Part shown: positions 7,321-18,068 of the stretch, one piece after another
How the letters are laid out: every line of letters starts with the position of its first letter
How positions within the stretch are numbered: the stretch's first letter is position 1
From: Shewanella gelidimarina
Lineage (GTDB): Bacteria > Pseudomonadota > Gammaproteobacteria > Enterobacterales > Shewanellaceae
DNA: 64,000 nt
Reading direction: 5' to 3'
Assembly: GCF_023283945.1 (NCBI RefSeq)
Contig: NZ_JAKIKW010000009.1
Span: forward strand, 1 to 64,000
Program-made: the position numbers and the translations under genes
Notes under the pieces: generated by a model
Told to the model about the DNA's origin: nothing
Database searches by the model: none
Seen by the model: the letters and a program-made list of their open reading frames with translations, nothing else

Positions 7321-8305
7321 AAGCTTGTTCAAGTTCCTGGCTAAACTGGTACACCGCCATCGCATAAAGCGGGCTTCGATTATAACGGGTGATGACGTAG
7401 AAATTTTTCAGACCTAGCCAGTACTCATCTTTGTCAGTTTGTTCTAGCTTAACCACTAGTGCGGGTTGAGATACATCTATATCCATCGATTTAGCAAGCG
7501 CTACACTGGGTGATAAAATATCCGCAATCGTGTAGTGCATCTTCTCTCCAGACCATGTTTTTACTGTTTCAGGCAGTTCTTTAGCCAAGGTTAATTTTAC
7601 TGCCACTGGTTGGTTTTGTTGCCAGCCATGTTGATGAAAGTAATTTGCGACGCTGCCAATAGCATCCACCGGACTATTGAGTAGATCTCGACTGCCATCA
7701 TTATCAAAGTCTACGGAGTAGTGACGGTAACTAGAGGGGATAAACTGGCCAAATCCCATCGCGCCAGCATACGAGCCTTTTAGGCTATTGATATCAAGCT
7801 TCTCTTCTTTTACTAATGCTTGCAGGTTAGCAAACTCACTGCGGAAGAAGGTTGCTCTTGGGGGGTAATGAAATCCTAATGTGTATAAAGCGTCTTTAAC
7901 CGGGTAGTTGCCCATATAACCGCCGTAAAAAGTTTCTATTCCTATTATGGCGACAATTATTTGCGGATCAACATTGAACTCTTTAGCGGCTTTATCGATG
8001 GTTTTGGCATGTTCTTTCCAGAATGCTAGCCCTGCCGCGAGACGTTTTTCGGTAAGAAAAATCGGATAGTATTGGTGCCAAGGTTTAGCTTCCCAAGGCT
8101 TGGTCATAGCGTCAATAACCGCTTGGTTAAATTCCGCATTATCAATAAAGGCTTGAGTTTCGGCATCGCTAAAGCCTTTAGCGTTTTGCGTTTGGATAAA
8201 CTCAGCTTTTAGCTCATCGACAGAGGGCTCTATGGCGTTTGCGAATGCGGAAACGGATAAAATGGTGAGCGCTAAGGGTGCTATAAAACGGTTTAACAGT
8301 GTCAT
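7307..8305 (-). CDS. mltB: Lytic murein transglycosylase B
   Basis: 332 aa. Cleaves the MurNAc-GlcNAc bond of peptidoglycan, forming 1,6-anhydro ends (GH103 type). Catalytic glutamate in IVAIIGIETFYGGYMGNY; family signatures YAGAMGFGQFIPSSYR and VDFDNDGSRDLLN follow. It has a cleavable-looking signal (LALTILSVSAFANA) and no lipobox cysteine, unlike the E. coli lipoprotein MltB, so it may be soluble in the periplasm. E. coli has mltB elsewhere; a rodA-mltB-rlpA order is common in other gammaproteobacteria. Its 3' end overlaps rlpA. Confidence 0.93.
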   Translation of the reverse strand: MTLLNRFIAPLALTILSVSAFANAIEPSVDELKAEFIQTQNAKGFSDAETQAFIDNAEFNQAVIDAMTKPWEAKPWHQYYPIFLTEKRLAAGLAFWKEHAKTIDKAAKEFNVDPQIIVAIIGIETFYGGYMGNYPVKDALYTLGFHYPPRATFFRSEFANLQALVKEEKLDINSLKGSYAGAMGFGQFIPSSYRHYSVDFDNDGSRDLLNSPVDAIGSVANYFHQHGWQQNQPVAVKLTLAKELPETVKTWSGEKMHYTIADILSPSVALAKSMDIDVSQPALVVKLEQTDKDEYWLGLKNFYVITRYNRSPLYAMAVYQFSQELEQAYAAH

Positions 8306-8332
8306 CTGCTATACAATCCTCAATGTCGATTA

Positions 8333-8367
8333 AACGTTTACGGCGATACCTGAATACGGTAAACGTT
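8333..8367 (-). terminator. Inverted repeat between rodA and mltB (possible attenuator)
   Basis: AACGTTTAC at 8333-8341 is mirrored by GTAAACGTT at 8359-8367 with a 17-base loop. Without a clear T-run it is a weak terminator; it may stabilise the rodA mRNA 3' end or lower mltB expression. Confidence 0.4.
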
Positions 8368-8402
8368 ATCGAGTTAATATTTGTTTTTGGTTGCTGTGAA
8401 CA

Positions 8403-9509
8403 TTATCTATCGATGAATCGTCTGTGAGTATGAATACTCATTAGAATCCCAAATCCAGTCATCAATGTCAGCATGGATGTACCACCATAACTGATTAACG
8501 GCAGTGGTACACCTACCACAGGCAATATGCCTGAAACCATGCCTATATTTACAAAAATATAAACGAAGAAGGTTAAGGTTATGCTACCCGCTAATAATCG
8601 AGCAAAACTAGTTTGGGCGCGTGAAGCAATAACGAGTCCGCGGCCGATGACATAAAGATACAGAGTCAACAGTAACAAGCTTCCGATAAGACCGAACTCT
8701 TCACCAATGACGGCGAAGATGAAGTCCGTATGACGCTCAGGCAAAAATTCGAGTTGAGATTGAGTACCCTCTAGCCAGCCTTTGCCCCACAGCCCACCAG
8801 AACCGATAGCAATTTTAGATTGAATGATATGGTAGCCGGCACCAAGAGGGTCTTTTTCTGGATTCAGTAGCGTAAGAACGCGGGTTCGCTGGTAATCGTG
8901 CATGAAGAAAAACCATAGCGCGGGTAACATGGCTAATACCGATCCGATAAACCCTCCCACAATTCGCCAGCTCATACCTGATAGAAACAATACAAATATA
9001 CCTGATGCCGCGACCAGAATAGAGGTGCCTAAGTCGGGCTGTTTGGCAATCAGTAAGGTTGGCACCAGCAAAATGACGATAGCGCCGGCTAAGTAGCGTT
9101 TTTTGGGCGGCAGTGGGAACTTACTGATATACCAAGCCATGGTGATCGGAAAAGCGAGTTTCATTAACTCAGAAGGCTGGAACTCCATAAAACCAAGATT
9201 GAGCCAGCGCTGTGCGCCTTTATTAATCTCGCCAAAAAAATGCACTCCAAGTAGCAATATTATCCCCGTAATGTAGATAGGAAATGCCCAGCGGCGTAAG
9301 ACTTCAGGGTTTATTTGCGCGACGGCAAACATGATCACCAGAGACAAGCCCATACGCACTAACTGACGGTCCATTAAGGCTAAGTCTTCACCACCAGCGG
9401 AGTAGATAACGAATAGCCCAAAGCCCATTAATGCTAAGAGTCCAATGAGTAAAGGCAGATCGATATGCAGGCGCTGCCATATATTTTGCCGATGGTTGTG
9501 TGCACTCAT
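8403..9509 (-). CDS. rodA: Rod-shape peptidoglycan glycosyltransferase RodA (SEDS family)
   Basis: 368 aa (E. coli 370). Multi-pass inner-membrane polymerase that works with PBP2 in lateral wall elongation. SEDS features: [22 protein letters not shown], the [11 protein letters not shown] motif with the catalytic-type aspartate, [19 protein letters not shown] and the C-terminal [14 protein letters not shown]. The ATG at 9509 overlaps the mrdA stop (ATGA) and gives the same N-terminal length as E. coli RodA. A further ATG at 9524 has a weak AAGAGA upstream and is less likely. Translationally coupled to its partner mrdA. Confidence 0.97.
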   Translation of the reverse strand: MSAHNHRQNIWQRLHIDLPLLIGLLALMGFGLFVIYSAGGEDLALMDRQLVRMGLSLVIMFAVAQINPEVLRRWAFPIYITGIILLLGVHFFGEINKGAQRWLNLGFMEFQPSELMKLAFPITMAWYISKFPLPPKKRYLAGAIVILLVPTLLIAKQPDLGTSILVAASGIFVLFLSGMSWRIVGGFIGSVLAMLPALWFFFMHDYQRTRVLTLLNPEKDPLGAGYHIIQSKIAIGSGGLWGKGWLEGTQSQLEFLPERHTDFIFAVIGEEFGLIGSLLLLTLYLYVIGRGLVIASRAQTSFARLLAGSITLTFFVYIFVNIGMVSGILPVVGVPLPLISYGGTSMLTLMTGFGILMSIHTHRRFIDR

Positions 9510-11362
9510 TCTTTTTTGTCCCATGAATCTCTTAGTAAATACTCATCAAGTAGAGCCCGTGCTACAGGGCCGGCATTTTTACCACCCCAACCCGCATTTT
9601 CAAGTACTACAGCCAGTACAATAGTGGGGTTCTCATAGGGTGCATAGGCAATAACCAATGCGTTGTCTCGTAAGCGTTCATCAATGGTATCAGCGTCATA
9701 CTTAGCATCTTCTGCCAGACTGAATACCTGAGCTGTACCTGTTTTCATTGCCGCAGTATATTTGGCATCTTTGAAACGAGATTTGTGCGCAGTGTCCCGC
9801 ATGGCTTCACTAATGATGTCCCAGTTCTCTGGGGTGTTAAGCACAATGGGAGCCAGCTCGTCTGTGGGCGAATCAATCTTGGCAGTTTGGTCTTGAATTG
9901 ATTTAAGTAAATGCGGTACAAAACGGCGGCCTTTATTGGCCATAATAGTTGCAGCATTTGCCAGCTGTAGTGGGGTTGTCGTCCAGTACCCCTGACCAAT
10001 ACCGACGGAAATGGTATCGCCAATATACCAAGGCTGATTATAACGCAGACGTTTCCAATCTTTAGAGGGCATGATACCGGCGGACTCTTCATAGATATCG
10101 ACACCCGTACGCTCACCAAACCCAAAGGGTTCCATAAATTTGGCAATAGCATCGACTCCGGTTTTATAGGCTAAGTCATAGAAATAGGTATCGCAGGAAC
10201 CAACGATGGCGCTGTTAACATCAACCCAGCCATGACCCCAACGCTTCCAATCTCGGTATTTGCGTTCAACCCCTGGGATCTGCCAAAAACCAGGATCCCA
10301 AATACGGGTTTTTGGCGTGATAGCCTTACTTTCTAGCCCCAGTAGCGCAAGGTGTGGTTTAACCGTCGATGCTGGAGCGTATTGACCTTGGGTTGCACGG
10401 TTAATTAATGGCCGTGATGTTGAATTGAGCAGCTTGTTATAAGCTTTACTGCTAATACCGTGAACAAATGGGTTTGGATCGTAAGTTGGGCTTGATAAAA
10501 GAGCTAAAATTCCGCCATCGCGAGGATCAATAGCAACGACTGAACCACGGCGACCATTGAGTAACTCCATAGCCTTTTTTTGTAGATTAAGGTCTAAGGT
10601 TAGGTATATATCTTGGCCAGGGACCGGCGGCTCTGACTTTAAGGTACGAATGGTACGACCGCGGTTGTTGACCTCTTCTTCCAGATGACCTGGTTTGCCG
10701 AGCAGCATGCTTTCGTAAAACTTTTCTATACCCAGTTTGCCAATATCTTTGGTGGCGGCGTAGTTACTCCACTGATTATTTTTCTCAAGTGACGTTCTGT
10801 CACGACCATTGATTCTTCCAACGTAGCCCAACGCATGAGTCATTAGGCCATTATAAGGGTAATGACGTTTTAACCCCGCTTCTATCGAAATACCAGGGAA
10901 TCGATGTTGATTGACACTAAACTCCGCGACTTGCTCTTCAGTAAGTTTGTTCTTAATGGTGAGAGGTTTAAAGCGTCGGTGGTATTTAAGTGCTTCAATG
11001 ACACTCTCTTTTTCATCATCAGTGAGAGATATTATTTGACCAAGTTGGTCTAAGGTTTCACTGATGTTGTCGACTTTTTCAGGCACCATTTCCAAAGAGA
11101 AGAAAGGTTGGTTTTCGGCGAGTAACTGTCCATTACGGTCGTATATAAGACCTCGACTCGGGGCAACAGGTACGACCCTGATCCGGTTATCGTTGGATCG
11201 TGTTTCATAATCGTTGTATGAGAGGATTTGCAGCTGATACAGATTGACGAAAAGTAAGCTCAGCAGAATGAAAACACAAAGGAAAGTAAAAAGAGCGCGA
11301 CGTTTAAACAGCGAGGCTTCAGCTGCATGGTCGTTCATGGTAATGCGCTTTCTAGGGGACAC
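9506..11362 (-). CDS. mrdA: Penicillin-binding protein 2, elongasome transpeptidase
   Basis: 618 aa. Class B PBP that cross-links new peptidoglycan during rod elongation with RodA/MreBCD. One N-terminal membrane helix ([20 protein letters not shown]), then the PBP dimerisation domain and the transpeptidase domain. Active-site SxxK is STVK in [11 protein letters not shown], SxN is SCD in VGSCDTYFY, and KTG is in [10 protein letters not shown] keep the GTG start at 11362 because GGAG lies 9 bases upstream and the N-terminus then matches E. coli PBP2 in length; ATG 11338 is the alternative. It is 84 bp downstream of rlmH in the same direction. Confidence 0.97.
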   Translation of the reverse strand: MSPRKRITMNDHAAEASLFKRRALFTFLCVFILLSLLFVNLYQLQILSYNDYETRSNDNRIRVVPVAPSRGLIYDRNGQLLAENQPFFSLEMVPEKVDNISETLDQLGQIISLTDDEKESVIEALKYHRRFKPLTIKNKLTEEQVAEFSVNQHRFPGISIEAGLKRHYPYNGLMTHALGYVGRINGRDRTSLEKNNQWSNYAATKDIGKLGIEKFYESMLLGKPGHLEEEVNNRGRTIRTLKSEPPVPGQDIYLTLDLNLQKKAMELLNGRRGSVVAIDPRDGGILALLSSPTYDPNPFVHGISSKAYNKLLNSTSRPLINRATQGQYAPASTVKPHLALLGLESKAITPKTRIWDPGFWQIPGVERKYRDWKRWGHGWVDVNSAIVGSCDTYFYDLAYKTGVDAIAKFMEPFGFGERTGVDIYEESAGIMPSKDWKRLRYNQPWYIGDTISVGIGQGYWTTTPLQLANAATIMANKGRRFVPHLLKSIQDQTAKIDSPTDELAPIVLNTPENWDIISEAMRDTAHKSRFKDAKYTAAMKTGTAQVFSLAEDAKYDADTIDERLRDNALVIAYAPYENPTIVLAVVLENAGWGGKNAGPVARALLDEYLLRDSWDKKE

Positions 11363-11446
11363 TTACATTTTCTCCTGCTCAAAAAAAGGTGCCAGGCACA
11401 TATCTTATTCCCGTAAAGGTAAGACTAACTGAATGTAAAGTCGATA

Positions 11447-11917
11447 TTATTCTCTATGGTAGGGATGATTATTATTAATGCTCCAGCCTCGGTAAAGACT
11501 TTCTGCAACAATCACTCTCACCAGAGGGTGGGGAAGGGTTAACGCTGATAAGCACCAACTTTGCGCTGCTGCTTGTTTACAGTCAGGGGATAAACCCTCG
11601 GGGCCGCCAATTAACAGACTGACATCACGGCCATCGAGTAGCCATTTATTCATCTGTTGTGCCAGTTCTGGAGTCTTCAGGTTTTTACCTGGAAGATCGA
11701 GGCTGACAATATGGTTACCCTTAGGGATTGCCGCCAACATTAACTCGCCCTCTTTTTGGAGGATGCGAGTTATATCGGCATTTTTACCGCGTTTGCCAGC
11801 AGGGATTTCAATTAACTCAAGCGCCATATCCCGAGGGAATCGGCGCTGATATTCTTTAAAACCTGTTTCGACCCAATCTGGCATGCGGGTCCCTACTGCA
11901 ACTAACTGAATTTTCAT
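11447..11917 (-). CDS. rlmH: 23S rRNA (pseudouridine1915-N3)-methyltransferase
   Basis: 156 aa, E. coli 155. SPOUT-class methyltransferase acting on pseudouridine 1915 in helix 69 of assembled ribosomes. The knotted SAM site is seen in [15 protein letters not shown] and the C-terminal [27 protein letters not shown] is almost invariant in the family. The ATG overlaps the rsfS stop by one base (TAATG). The pairing with the ribosome silencing factor gene is conserved widely. Confidence 0.98.
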   Translation of the reverse strand: MKIQLVAVGTRMPDWVETGFKEYQRRFPRDMALELIEIPAGKRGKNADITRILQKEGELMLAAIPKGNHIVSLDLPGKNLKTPELAQQMNKWLLDGRDVSLLIGGPEGLSPDCKQAAAQSWCLSALTLPHPLVRVIVAESLYRGWSINNNHPYHRE

Positions 11918-12246
11918 TATTCAGGTTTTTCTGACCATAGTTTTTCAAGCTGGTAGAAGTCGCGAGTTTGATCTTGCATTACGTGCATGATCACATCGCC
12001 TAGGTCAACAAGAACCCATTCGCTGCTCTCACGGCCTTCGACACCTAAAATCTTTAGGCCAGCACGTTTTGATTCAACCACTAAGTTCTCTGCGATTGAT
12101 TTTACATGAGTTTTTGAGTTACCTGTACAAACCACCATAAAATCGGCGATGTTAGATTTCTCTGATATGTCCATGACGACAATATCTTTAGCTTTAAGGT
12201 CTTCAACCTTATCGATTACAAATTGTTTTAGCTCGGCGCTTTCCAC
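11917..12246 (-). CDS. rsfS: Ribosome silencing factor (Iojap/RsfS)
   Basis: 109 aa. Binds L14 on the large ribosomal subunit and blocks subunit joining when nutrients are short. Family core: [24 protein letters not shown] and the near-invariant [18 protein letters not shown] start at 12246, giving the E. coli length. About 114 bp separate it from nadD, enough for a promoter of the rsfS-rlmH-mrdA-rodA series. Confidence 0.97.
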   Translation of the reverse strand: MESAELKQFVIDKVEDLKAKDIVVMDISEKSNIADFMVVCTGNSKTHVKSIAENLVVESKRAGLKILGVEGRESSEWVLVDLGDVIMHVMQDQTRDFYQLEKLWSEKPE

Positions 12247-12360
12247 GCGGATACCCCATTAATTTTTAGACAGCGCGATAGTATAGCAGGTTATAGGGTT
12301 TAGATTAATAGCGAAGCTTAGAAATAATGAGATTAGCCGTGAAGAGTTTTGTGGGCAGCA

Positions 12361-12996
12361 CTAAGCCTTTGAGCCATATAGTCTATGCTGCTTTATATAC
12401 AACTGAACACTGGTGGGTAATGCCTCATCAACCGATAAGCCCTTGCTAATATCGGCGCGTATCTGAGTTGACGAAAATGGCTGCTCTGTGATTGATACGC
12501 AGAAAATACCACCGGTTTTTGGCTGGCTTTCTACTGCTGTTATTGCACTCTGTTGAGCTAACACCATTTGCATTGGATGCTCATCTGATAGTTTCCATCC
12601 TGGTCGCTGACACACCACTAAGTGGCACAAATCAAATAGGCTCTGCCATTGATACCAGCTCTGTAATCCTAAAAATGAATCCATCCCCATTAAAAAATAA
12701 AACTCATGCATTGGGTATTGTTGTTTAAGTGCAGTGAGCGTGGTGACTGTATAGGAGGGGGTTTCTCGACTGGCTTCAATTGCGCATAGTTGGAGTTGTG
12801 GAAATTCATTGCATACCGCTTGCGCCATTGCCAATCGGTCATCAGTGCTGACATGGGTGCTGTTTTTGTGCGGCGGAATATGATTTGGCATTAGCCAGAT
12901 CCCATCCAACTCAAGCTGTTGCTGCACCTCCATCGCCGGACGAAGATGACCAAAGTGCAAGGGGTCGAAGGTGCCGCCTAGAATGCCTATTTTCAT
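12361..12996 (-). CDS. nadD: Nicotinate-nucleotide adenylyltransferase
   Basis: 211 aa. Makes deamido-NAD from nicotinate mononucleotide and ATP, a shared step of NAD synthesis. Nucleotidyltransferase motif GGTFDPLHFGHLRPA at the N-terminus carries the HxGH-type site, and FSSTQIRADISKG near the C-terminus is the ISSTxIR motif. Two bases separate it from holA, so nadD is co-transcribed with leuS-lptE-holA. Confidence 0.97.
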   Translation of the reverse strand: MKIGILGGTFDPLHFGHLRPAMEVQQQLELDGIWLMPNHIPPHKNSTHVSTDDRLAMAQAVCNEFPQLQLCAIEASRETPSYTVTTLTALKQQYPMHEFYFLMGMDSFLGLQSWYQWQSLFDLCHLVVCQRPGWKLSDEHPMQMVLAQQSAITAVESQPKTGGIFCVSITEQPFSSTQIRADISKGLSVDEALPTSVQLYIKQHRLYGSKA

Positions 12997-12998
12997 GA

Positions 12999-14030
12999 TT
13001 AGTCTATGGCTATATGTTCAAGTGCTTTATGAGCTTTAGCATCAAAAAGCAGACTTACATGGCTAAGTCCGGTCCAGTCTTCTATGCCTTGCTGCTTAAG
13101 TTTTAGCTCTAGTACCGATGAGGTTGAAAGCAGCGTTTCGACTTGCGACAGTGATAACCGCTTGAGTGCCTGTTGATATAAAGGCTTACGTTTGTCCCAG
13201 ATGCGTAACTTGCTCCAAAGGGCTTGAATTGGTTGACCGCTAGTTTCCGCTGTTTTGAGCTGCAGCAAAACGGTCAACTCTTTGAATAGTGACCAGAGTA
13301 TGATTGGCATTGCCACTCCCTCACTTTTTAGCTGTGACAGAATATGCTGTGCTTTATCTTGTTGGTTACACAACATGGCATCAGTTAGCTGGAAAACACT
13401 AAAACGCGACTGGTCTTCAAAATATTGGGTTAACTGCTCCGGTTCAATCGGCGCTGTAGGGCTGAGTAATTGCAGTAATTGCAACGCTTGGTCCGCGGCA
13501 AGTAAATTGCCTTCATATAATGTAAACAGCATCTCTCGGGAATCACGCGATAAAGACAATGCATAATGGCTGATCCGAGTATCAAGCCAACGCTGAAACT
13601 GTGCCCCTTCTGGGGTGATACACGGAACATAAACGCCTTTAGCGTCTAAGGATTTGAACCATTTACTCTTGGTTTGTTCTGCTGCAAGTTTAGGGCCCGT
13701 TAAAATCAATAATACATCTGGATTATCCATCTGCATTAAAGATTGAAACATGGTGCTGCCTTCAGTGCCAGGTTTGGCGGTGGGCAGCGTGAGCTCAATA
13801 ATACGGCGACTGGAGAACAAACTCATGGCTTGCCATTGTTCGATTAACTCATTCCAATTGAATCCGGTTTCTTGGGTTAATTGAATTTTCTCATCGAAGC
13901 CTTGCTGTTTAGCAACTTGGTACAATGCTATTCGGCTTTGTTCACATAGCCAAGGGTCATCGCCAAAAATAAGGCAACACTGTGGCAAAGGGCTGATATT
14001 TCGCAGCAACTGATCTGGGTATACCCGCAT
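12999..14030 (-). CDS. holA: DNA polymerase III delta subunit
   Basis: 343 aa, same as E. coli. Clamp-loader wrench that opens the beta ring. The N-terminus MRVYPDQLLRN, the LIFGDDPWL motif and the central RRIIELTLPTAKPG match the family. Start placed at ATG 14030: this gives the E. coli-type M-R-x-Y-P N-terminus and overlaps the lptE stop by one base (TGATG). The frame extends one codon to a TTG, which is not needed. Confidence 0.96.
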   Translation of the reverse strand: MRVYPDQLLRNISPLPQCCLIFGDDPWLCEQSRIALYQVAKQQGFDEKIQLTQETGFNWNELIEQWQAMSLFSSRRIIELTLPTAKPGTEGSTMFQSLMQMDNPDVLLILTGPKLAAEQTKSKWFKSLDAKGVYVPCITPEGAQFQRWLDTRISHYALSLSRDSREMLFTLYEGNLLAADQALQLLQLLSPTAPIEPEQLTQYFEDQSRFSVFQLTDAMLCNQQDKAQHILSQLKSEGVAMPIILWSLFKELTVLLQLKTAETSGQPIQALWSKLRIWDKRKPLYQQALKRLSLSQVETLLSTSSVLELKLKQQGIEDWTGLSHVSLLFDAKAHKALEHIAID

Positions 14031-14524
14031 CAATTAACCTCTATAGTCGCCAAAGTCTGAATAATACGATCGGCAGCTTGATTGCGCATCTCTTTGAGTA
14101 GCAATTGCATCTCGCGGCTCTTTGCTAGCGCAGTACGCGGATCGTCCAAATAATCGCGGTGAATATCAACTTCAAAACGCTGAGATTCAGCATCTGGCAG
14201 TTGCACAGCAAAAGAGACTTGGTAGATTAACTCATACTCAGCCACGTTACCCGTTGGGTAAATGGACAGCGTTGAACGGTCTAGTGAGTCGCTAATAATG
14301 CGAACGGTTGGGATCTCATCTGTTGGCTCAACAACGGCAATACGGTTAAGTCTTAAACGTTCACGCACGAGACGAGTTAATTCACTGTATTCGTCTTGGC
14401 TACTTAAGCTCAATGTCTGCAACTGTTCAGGGATAGAGTAGCTTCCCTGTAATTTAAAGCCGCAACCCGCACTGAGCAGTACGCTCAGTGCTAAGGTTAC
14501 TAAAAATATGCGTTTAATTAGCAT
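14030..14524 (-). CDS. lptE: LPS-assembly lipoprotein LptE
   Basis: 164 aa. Outer-membrane lipoprotein that plugs the LptD barrel and helps place lipopolysaccharide on the cell surface. Signal peptide with lipobox LSAGC (mature Cys near residue 21) followed by the family start GFKLQGSYSIPEQL. The gene lies between leuS and holA as in E. coli (old name rlpB). Confidence 0.95.
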   Translation of the reverse strand: MLIKRIFLVTLALSVLLSAGCGFKLQGSYSIPEQLQTLSLSSQDEYSELTRLVRERLRLNRIAVVEPTDEIPTVRIISDSLDRSTLSIYPTGNVAEYELIYQVSFAVQLPDAESQRFEVDIHRDYLDDPRTALAKSREMQLLLKEMRNQAADRIIQTLATIEVN

Positions 14525-14583
14525 AAGCTTTGTTTAGTCTTCCTTGTTTGCATTGTCGGTGTGCAAAGCAAATTAGCCTGCAT

Positions 14584-17163
14584 TTAGTTCGCTACAATGT
14601 TGAGCAATTTGCCCGGGATGTAGATAACTTTACGAACAGTTTTGCCTTCAGTGTGCTTAACCACACCCTCTTCAGCCAACCCTGTCGCTTCAACTTCTTC
14701 TTTGCTTGCATCTGCTGCGACAGTAATTTTAGCGCGTAGCTTACCGTTAACTTGCACAATAATAAGCTTGCTGTCTTCAACCAGTGCAGCTTCGTCTACT
14801 TCTGGCCAAAGTACGTCTTCAATCGCACCAGTATTGCCCAGTTCATTCCACAAGCTAAAGCTAGTGTGAGGAATGATTGGGTAAAGCAAACGCGTCACAG
14901 CGCTTAATGCTTCTTGCATCAATGCTCTGTCTTGTTCAGTGTCAGTGGCAGCTTTTTGTAAGCGGTTCATCAATTCCATCACCGATGCGATAGCAGTGTT
15001 GAACATTTGACGACGCTCAATATCATCACCCACTTTAGCAATGGTTTTATGCAGTTCACGGCGAAGGTCTTTTTGAGCAGCATTAAGTGACTTTAAATCT
15101 AATTCAGCAGTTGGACCCGCAGCAACATGATCGTGTGCTGTTTTCCACAAACGCTTAATAAAGCGATGTGCACCTTCAACACTCGACTCTTGCCATTCAA
15201 GCGTTAGCTCTGGTGGCGCGGCGAACATCATGAATAAACGAACGGTGTCAGCACCGTACTTATTGACCATCTCTTGTGGGTCAATACCGTTATTCTTAGA
15301 CTTAGACATCTTGCTCATACCAGTATAAACCAGCTCGTTACCTTCGCTGTCTACGGCTTTAACGGTACGGCCTTTATCATCAGTCTCAAGTACTGTTACA
15401 TCGCTTGGTGCAACCCAAACACGTGCGCCTTTTGCATTGTTATAGTAGTAAGCATCAGCCAATACCATACCTTGAGTCAGTAGACGCTTAGCGGGCTCGT
15501 CAGAGTTCACTAGACCTGAATCGCGTAACAATTTGTGGAAGAAGCGGAAATACAATAGGTGCATACAAGCGTGCTCAATACCACCAATGTATTGATCGAC
15601 TGGCAACCAGTAGTTAGCTTTAGCAGGATCTAGCATTTCATCGGCATGAGGGCTGCAGTAACGCGCGTAGTACCAAGATGACTCCATAAAAGTGTCGAAG
15701 GTGTCTGTTTCGCGGAAAGCTTCCTGACCGTTAACTTGCGTTTTCGCCCACTCTTTGTCAGCTTTAATAGGACTCTGAATCCCATCCATGACAACATCTT
15801 CAGGCAAGATAACTGGAAGTTGATCCTCAGGTGTTGGGATAATGGTTCCATCAGCCAAGGTGACCATCGGAATGGGGGCGCCCCAGTAACGTTGACGTGA
15901 AACACCCCAGTCGCGTAGACGGAAGTTCACTTGACGCTTACCTTTGCCTTCAGCTACTAGCTTGGCATCAATGGCATCAAACGCCGCTTGAAAATCAAGA
16001 CCGTCAAATTCAGCTGAATTAAACAATACACCTTTATCAGTGTAAGCTTCTTCGCTGAGATCAAGTTCACTATCAACAGGCTTAACAACGCCTTCGATGG
16101 TTAGGTCGTATTTTTTGGCAAATTCATAATCACGTTGATCGTGTGCTGGGACCGACATAACAGCGCCAGTACCGTAGTTCATTAATACAAAGTTACCGAC
16201 CCAGATAGGAACTTCTTTACCGGTTAGCGGGTGAATTGCATTAAGACCGGTAGCAACGCCTTTTTTCTCCATTGCAGCCATAGCCGCTTCGGTAGTATCA
16301 GCGTTTTTACACTCTTCGATAAAATCAGCGAGGGCAGGGTTATTCGCTGCAGCTTGCTGTGCTAATGGATGAGCGGCTGCAATAGCAACGTACGTCACAC
16401 CCATAACAGTATCTGGACGAGTGGTATAAATATCGAAGCTCTGGTCGCTATTCGCCACCTGGAATGTCATTTCGATACCTTCGCTACGGCCAATCCAGTT
16501 GCGCTGCATGGTCTTAACTTGCTCTGGCCATTCGTCTAACTGGTCGAGGTCATTAAGCAGCTCGTCGGCATACTCAGTGATCTTAATGAACCACTGCGGG
16601 ATCTCTTTTTGCTCTACAGTGGTATCACAGCGCCAGCAGCAACCGTCGATGACTTGCTCGTTCGCGAGAACGGTTTCATCATTTGGGCACCAGTTAACCG
16701 ATGCCGTCTTCTTGTAAACCAAGCCTTTTTCGTAAAGCTTAGTGAAGAACCATTGCTCCCAACGGTAATACTCAGGTGTACAAGTGGCTATTTCACGCGA
16801 CCAGTCATAACCAAAGCCAAGCATTTTAAGCTGGTTCTTCATGTAGTCGATGTTTTCATAAGTCCATGGCGCAGGCGCGGTATTATTTTTGATTGCCGCA
16901 TTCTCTGCAGGCAGGCCAAAAGAGTCCCAACCGATAGGTTGCAGAACATTTTTGCCTTGCAGTCGTTGGTAACGAGCAACAACATCACCTATGGTGTAGT
17001 TACGCACATGGCCCATATGGAGTCGACCTGAAGGGTAAGGAAACATAGAAAGGCAGTAAAACTTTTCTTTGTTTTCATCTTCGGTAACTTCAAATGTCTT
17101 TTCATCTTTCCAGTGCTGTTGCACTTTTGCTTCAATTTCAGAAGGAGTATATTGCTCTTGCAT
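14584..17163 (-). CDS. leuS: Leucyl-tRNA synthetase
   Basis: 859 aa (E. coli 860). Class I synthetase charging tRNA-Leu. HIGH motif appears as HMGH in [20 protein letters not shown] as [10 protein letters not shown], and the CP1 editing domain includes the T-rich site around [16 protein letters not shown] zinc-type pair of CxxC motifs is present in [13 protein letters not shown]...CCWRC. The start is set at ATG 17163, giving [15 protein letters not shown] as in E. coli; the frame continues six codons further to ATG 17181. First gene of leuS-lptE-holA-nadD; the divergent ybeL lies 112 bp away. Confidence 0.98.
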   Translation of the reverse strand: MQEQYTPSEIEAKVQQHWKDEKTFEVTEDENKEKFYCLSMFPYPSGRLHMGHVRNYTIGDVVARYQRLQGKNVLQPIGWDSFGLPAENAAIKNNTAPAPWTYENIDYMKNQLKMLGFGYDWSREIATCTPEYYRWEQWFFTKLYEKGLVYKKTASVNWCPNDETVLANEQVIDGCCWRCDTTVEQKEIPQWFIKITEYADELLNDLDQLDEWPEQVKTMQRNWIGRSEGIEMTFQVANSDQSFDIYTTRPDTVMGVTYVAIAAAHPLAQQAAANNPALADFIEECKNADTTEAAMAAMEKKGVATGLNAIHPLTGKEVPIWVGNFVLMNYGTGAVMSVPAHDQRDYEFAKKYDLTIEGVVKPVDSELDLSEEAYTDKGVLFNSAEFDGLDFQAAFDAIDAKLVAEGKGKRQVNFRLRDWGVSRQRYWGAPIPMVTLADGTIIPTPEDQLPVILPEDVVMDGIQSPIKADKEWAKTQVNGQEAFRETDTFDTFMESSWYYARYCSPHADEMLDPAKANYWLPVDQYIGGIEHACMHLLYFRFFHKLLRDSGLVNSDEPAKRLLTQGMVLADAYYYNNAKGARVWVAPSDVTVLETDDKGRTVKAVDSEGNELVYTGMSKMSKSKNNGIDPQEMVNKYGADTVRLFMMFAAPPELTLEWQESSVEGAHRFIKRLWKTAHDHVAAGPTAELDLKSLNAAQKDLRRELHKTIAKVGDDIERRQMFNTAIASVMELMNRLQKAATDTEQDRALMQEALSAVTRLLYPIIPHTSFSLWNELGNTGAIEDVLWPEVDEAALVEDSKLIIVQVNGKLRAKITVAADASKEEVEATGLAEEGVVKHTEGKTVRKVIYIPGKLLNIVAN

Positions 17164-17274
17164 CAATGTATTTCCGGCCATTGTTTGATCTAGCGCTGTT
17201 TATGCGCGAGTTATATCGACATAGAATAAACTAGAAGTGAGTCATTAAAAAGGTTCGTCTAAGGAGTATTTATT

Positions 17275-17775
17275 ATGAGTGAACAAAGTACTGAGTTACT
17301 TTCGCTTTACGAGGCACTAATTCAACAAATAAAAACGCAATACAGTGACGATAACTCTCTGACTGTAAAGAGTTTATATAGTCAGACTCAGACCTGTAAA
17401 GAATACTTGGCTATTAAACAGCAAGCAAAGGCTGAAGAGTTAGCTTTAGTTGAACAATTTTTAAAACGTGATATCGCCAGTTTCCTACAAGAGAGGAACG
17501 CTAAAGATCTGAGTCATAGTCCAACAATGATCACGGTTGAAAATACGTTATGGCATTGGCTCAGTGAAATTACTGACAGAAGCCAGATTGAATGGCATGA
17601 GGTGGCGCAAGATTTTAAGCATCACGGCTATTATGTATCGGGCGAAATAGTTGGCCAAGGAACCATGGTATGCACGGCTTGTGGCCATGAATCGAAAATC
17701 GAATTCCCAGGGGTGCTATCTGATTGTACTGAGTGTGATAACGGCGAGTTTACTCGTGAAGCATTAGCACCTTAG
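17275..17775 (+). CDS. ybeL: Zinc-ribbon protein, DUF1451/YbeL family
   Basis: 166 aa. Function unknown in E. coli. Helical N-terminal half and a C-terminal zinc ribbon with two cysteine pairs, VCTACGHE and DCTECDNGEF (about residues 131-158), preceded by the family motif HHGYYVSGEIVGQGTMVC. Good AAGGAG Shine-Dalgarno (CTAAGGAGTATTTATT-ATG). It is divergent from leuS, the same pair as in E. coli. A perfect 8-bp hairpin follows the gene. Confidence 0.9.
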   Translation: MSEQSTELLSLYEALIQQIKTQYSDDNSLTVKSLYSQTQTCKEYLAIKQQAKAEELALVEQFLKRDIASFLQERNAKDLSHSPTMITVENTLWHWLSEITDRSQIEWHEVAQDFKHHGYYVSGEIVGQGTMVCTACGHESKIEFPGVLSDCTECDNGEFTREALAP

Positions 17776-17818
17776 CTCAATACCGTGGTCATTTTGAATG
17801 TTTTTTACGCTTATTAAT

Positions 17819-17843
17819 CCGCATTGCTTAAATAACAATGCGG
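17819..17843 (+). terminator. Hairpin downstream of ybeL
   Basis: CCGCATTG / CAATGCGG, 9-base loop. The T-run after it is weak (TCCTTC), so it is a possible, not certain, terminator. The rest of 17844-18060 shows nothing recognisable apart from the presumed promoter of the chemoreceptor. Confidence 0.5.
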
Positions 17844-18068
17844 TCCTTCAATATTTACTTCTGCTTATTTACTTGTTTTCTATCCTAAAGTTACATTCCA
17901 TATACTTTTTTACCACAAATCACTAAAGCTACCCGTGAACGCAGCCGATGTTTATAACAGTAATAGATGATATTCATTTCTGGTCAATCATAGGGAGATG
18001 TTCGACTGGGTCGTTGTAGATGCAAGCTTTAGAGTTGAGTAAAGCATCGGTAGTTTTTGGGGATTAGC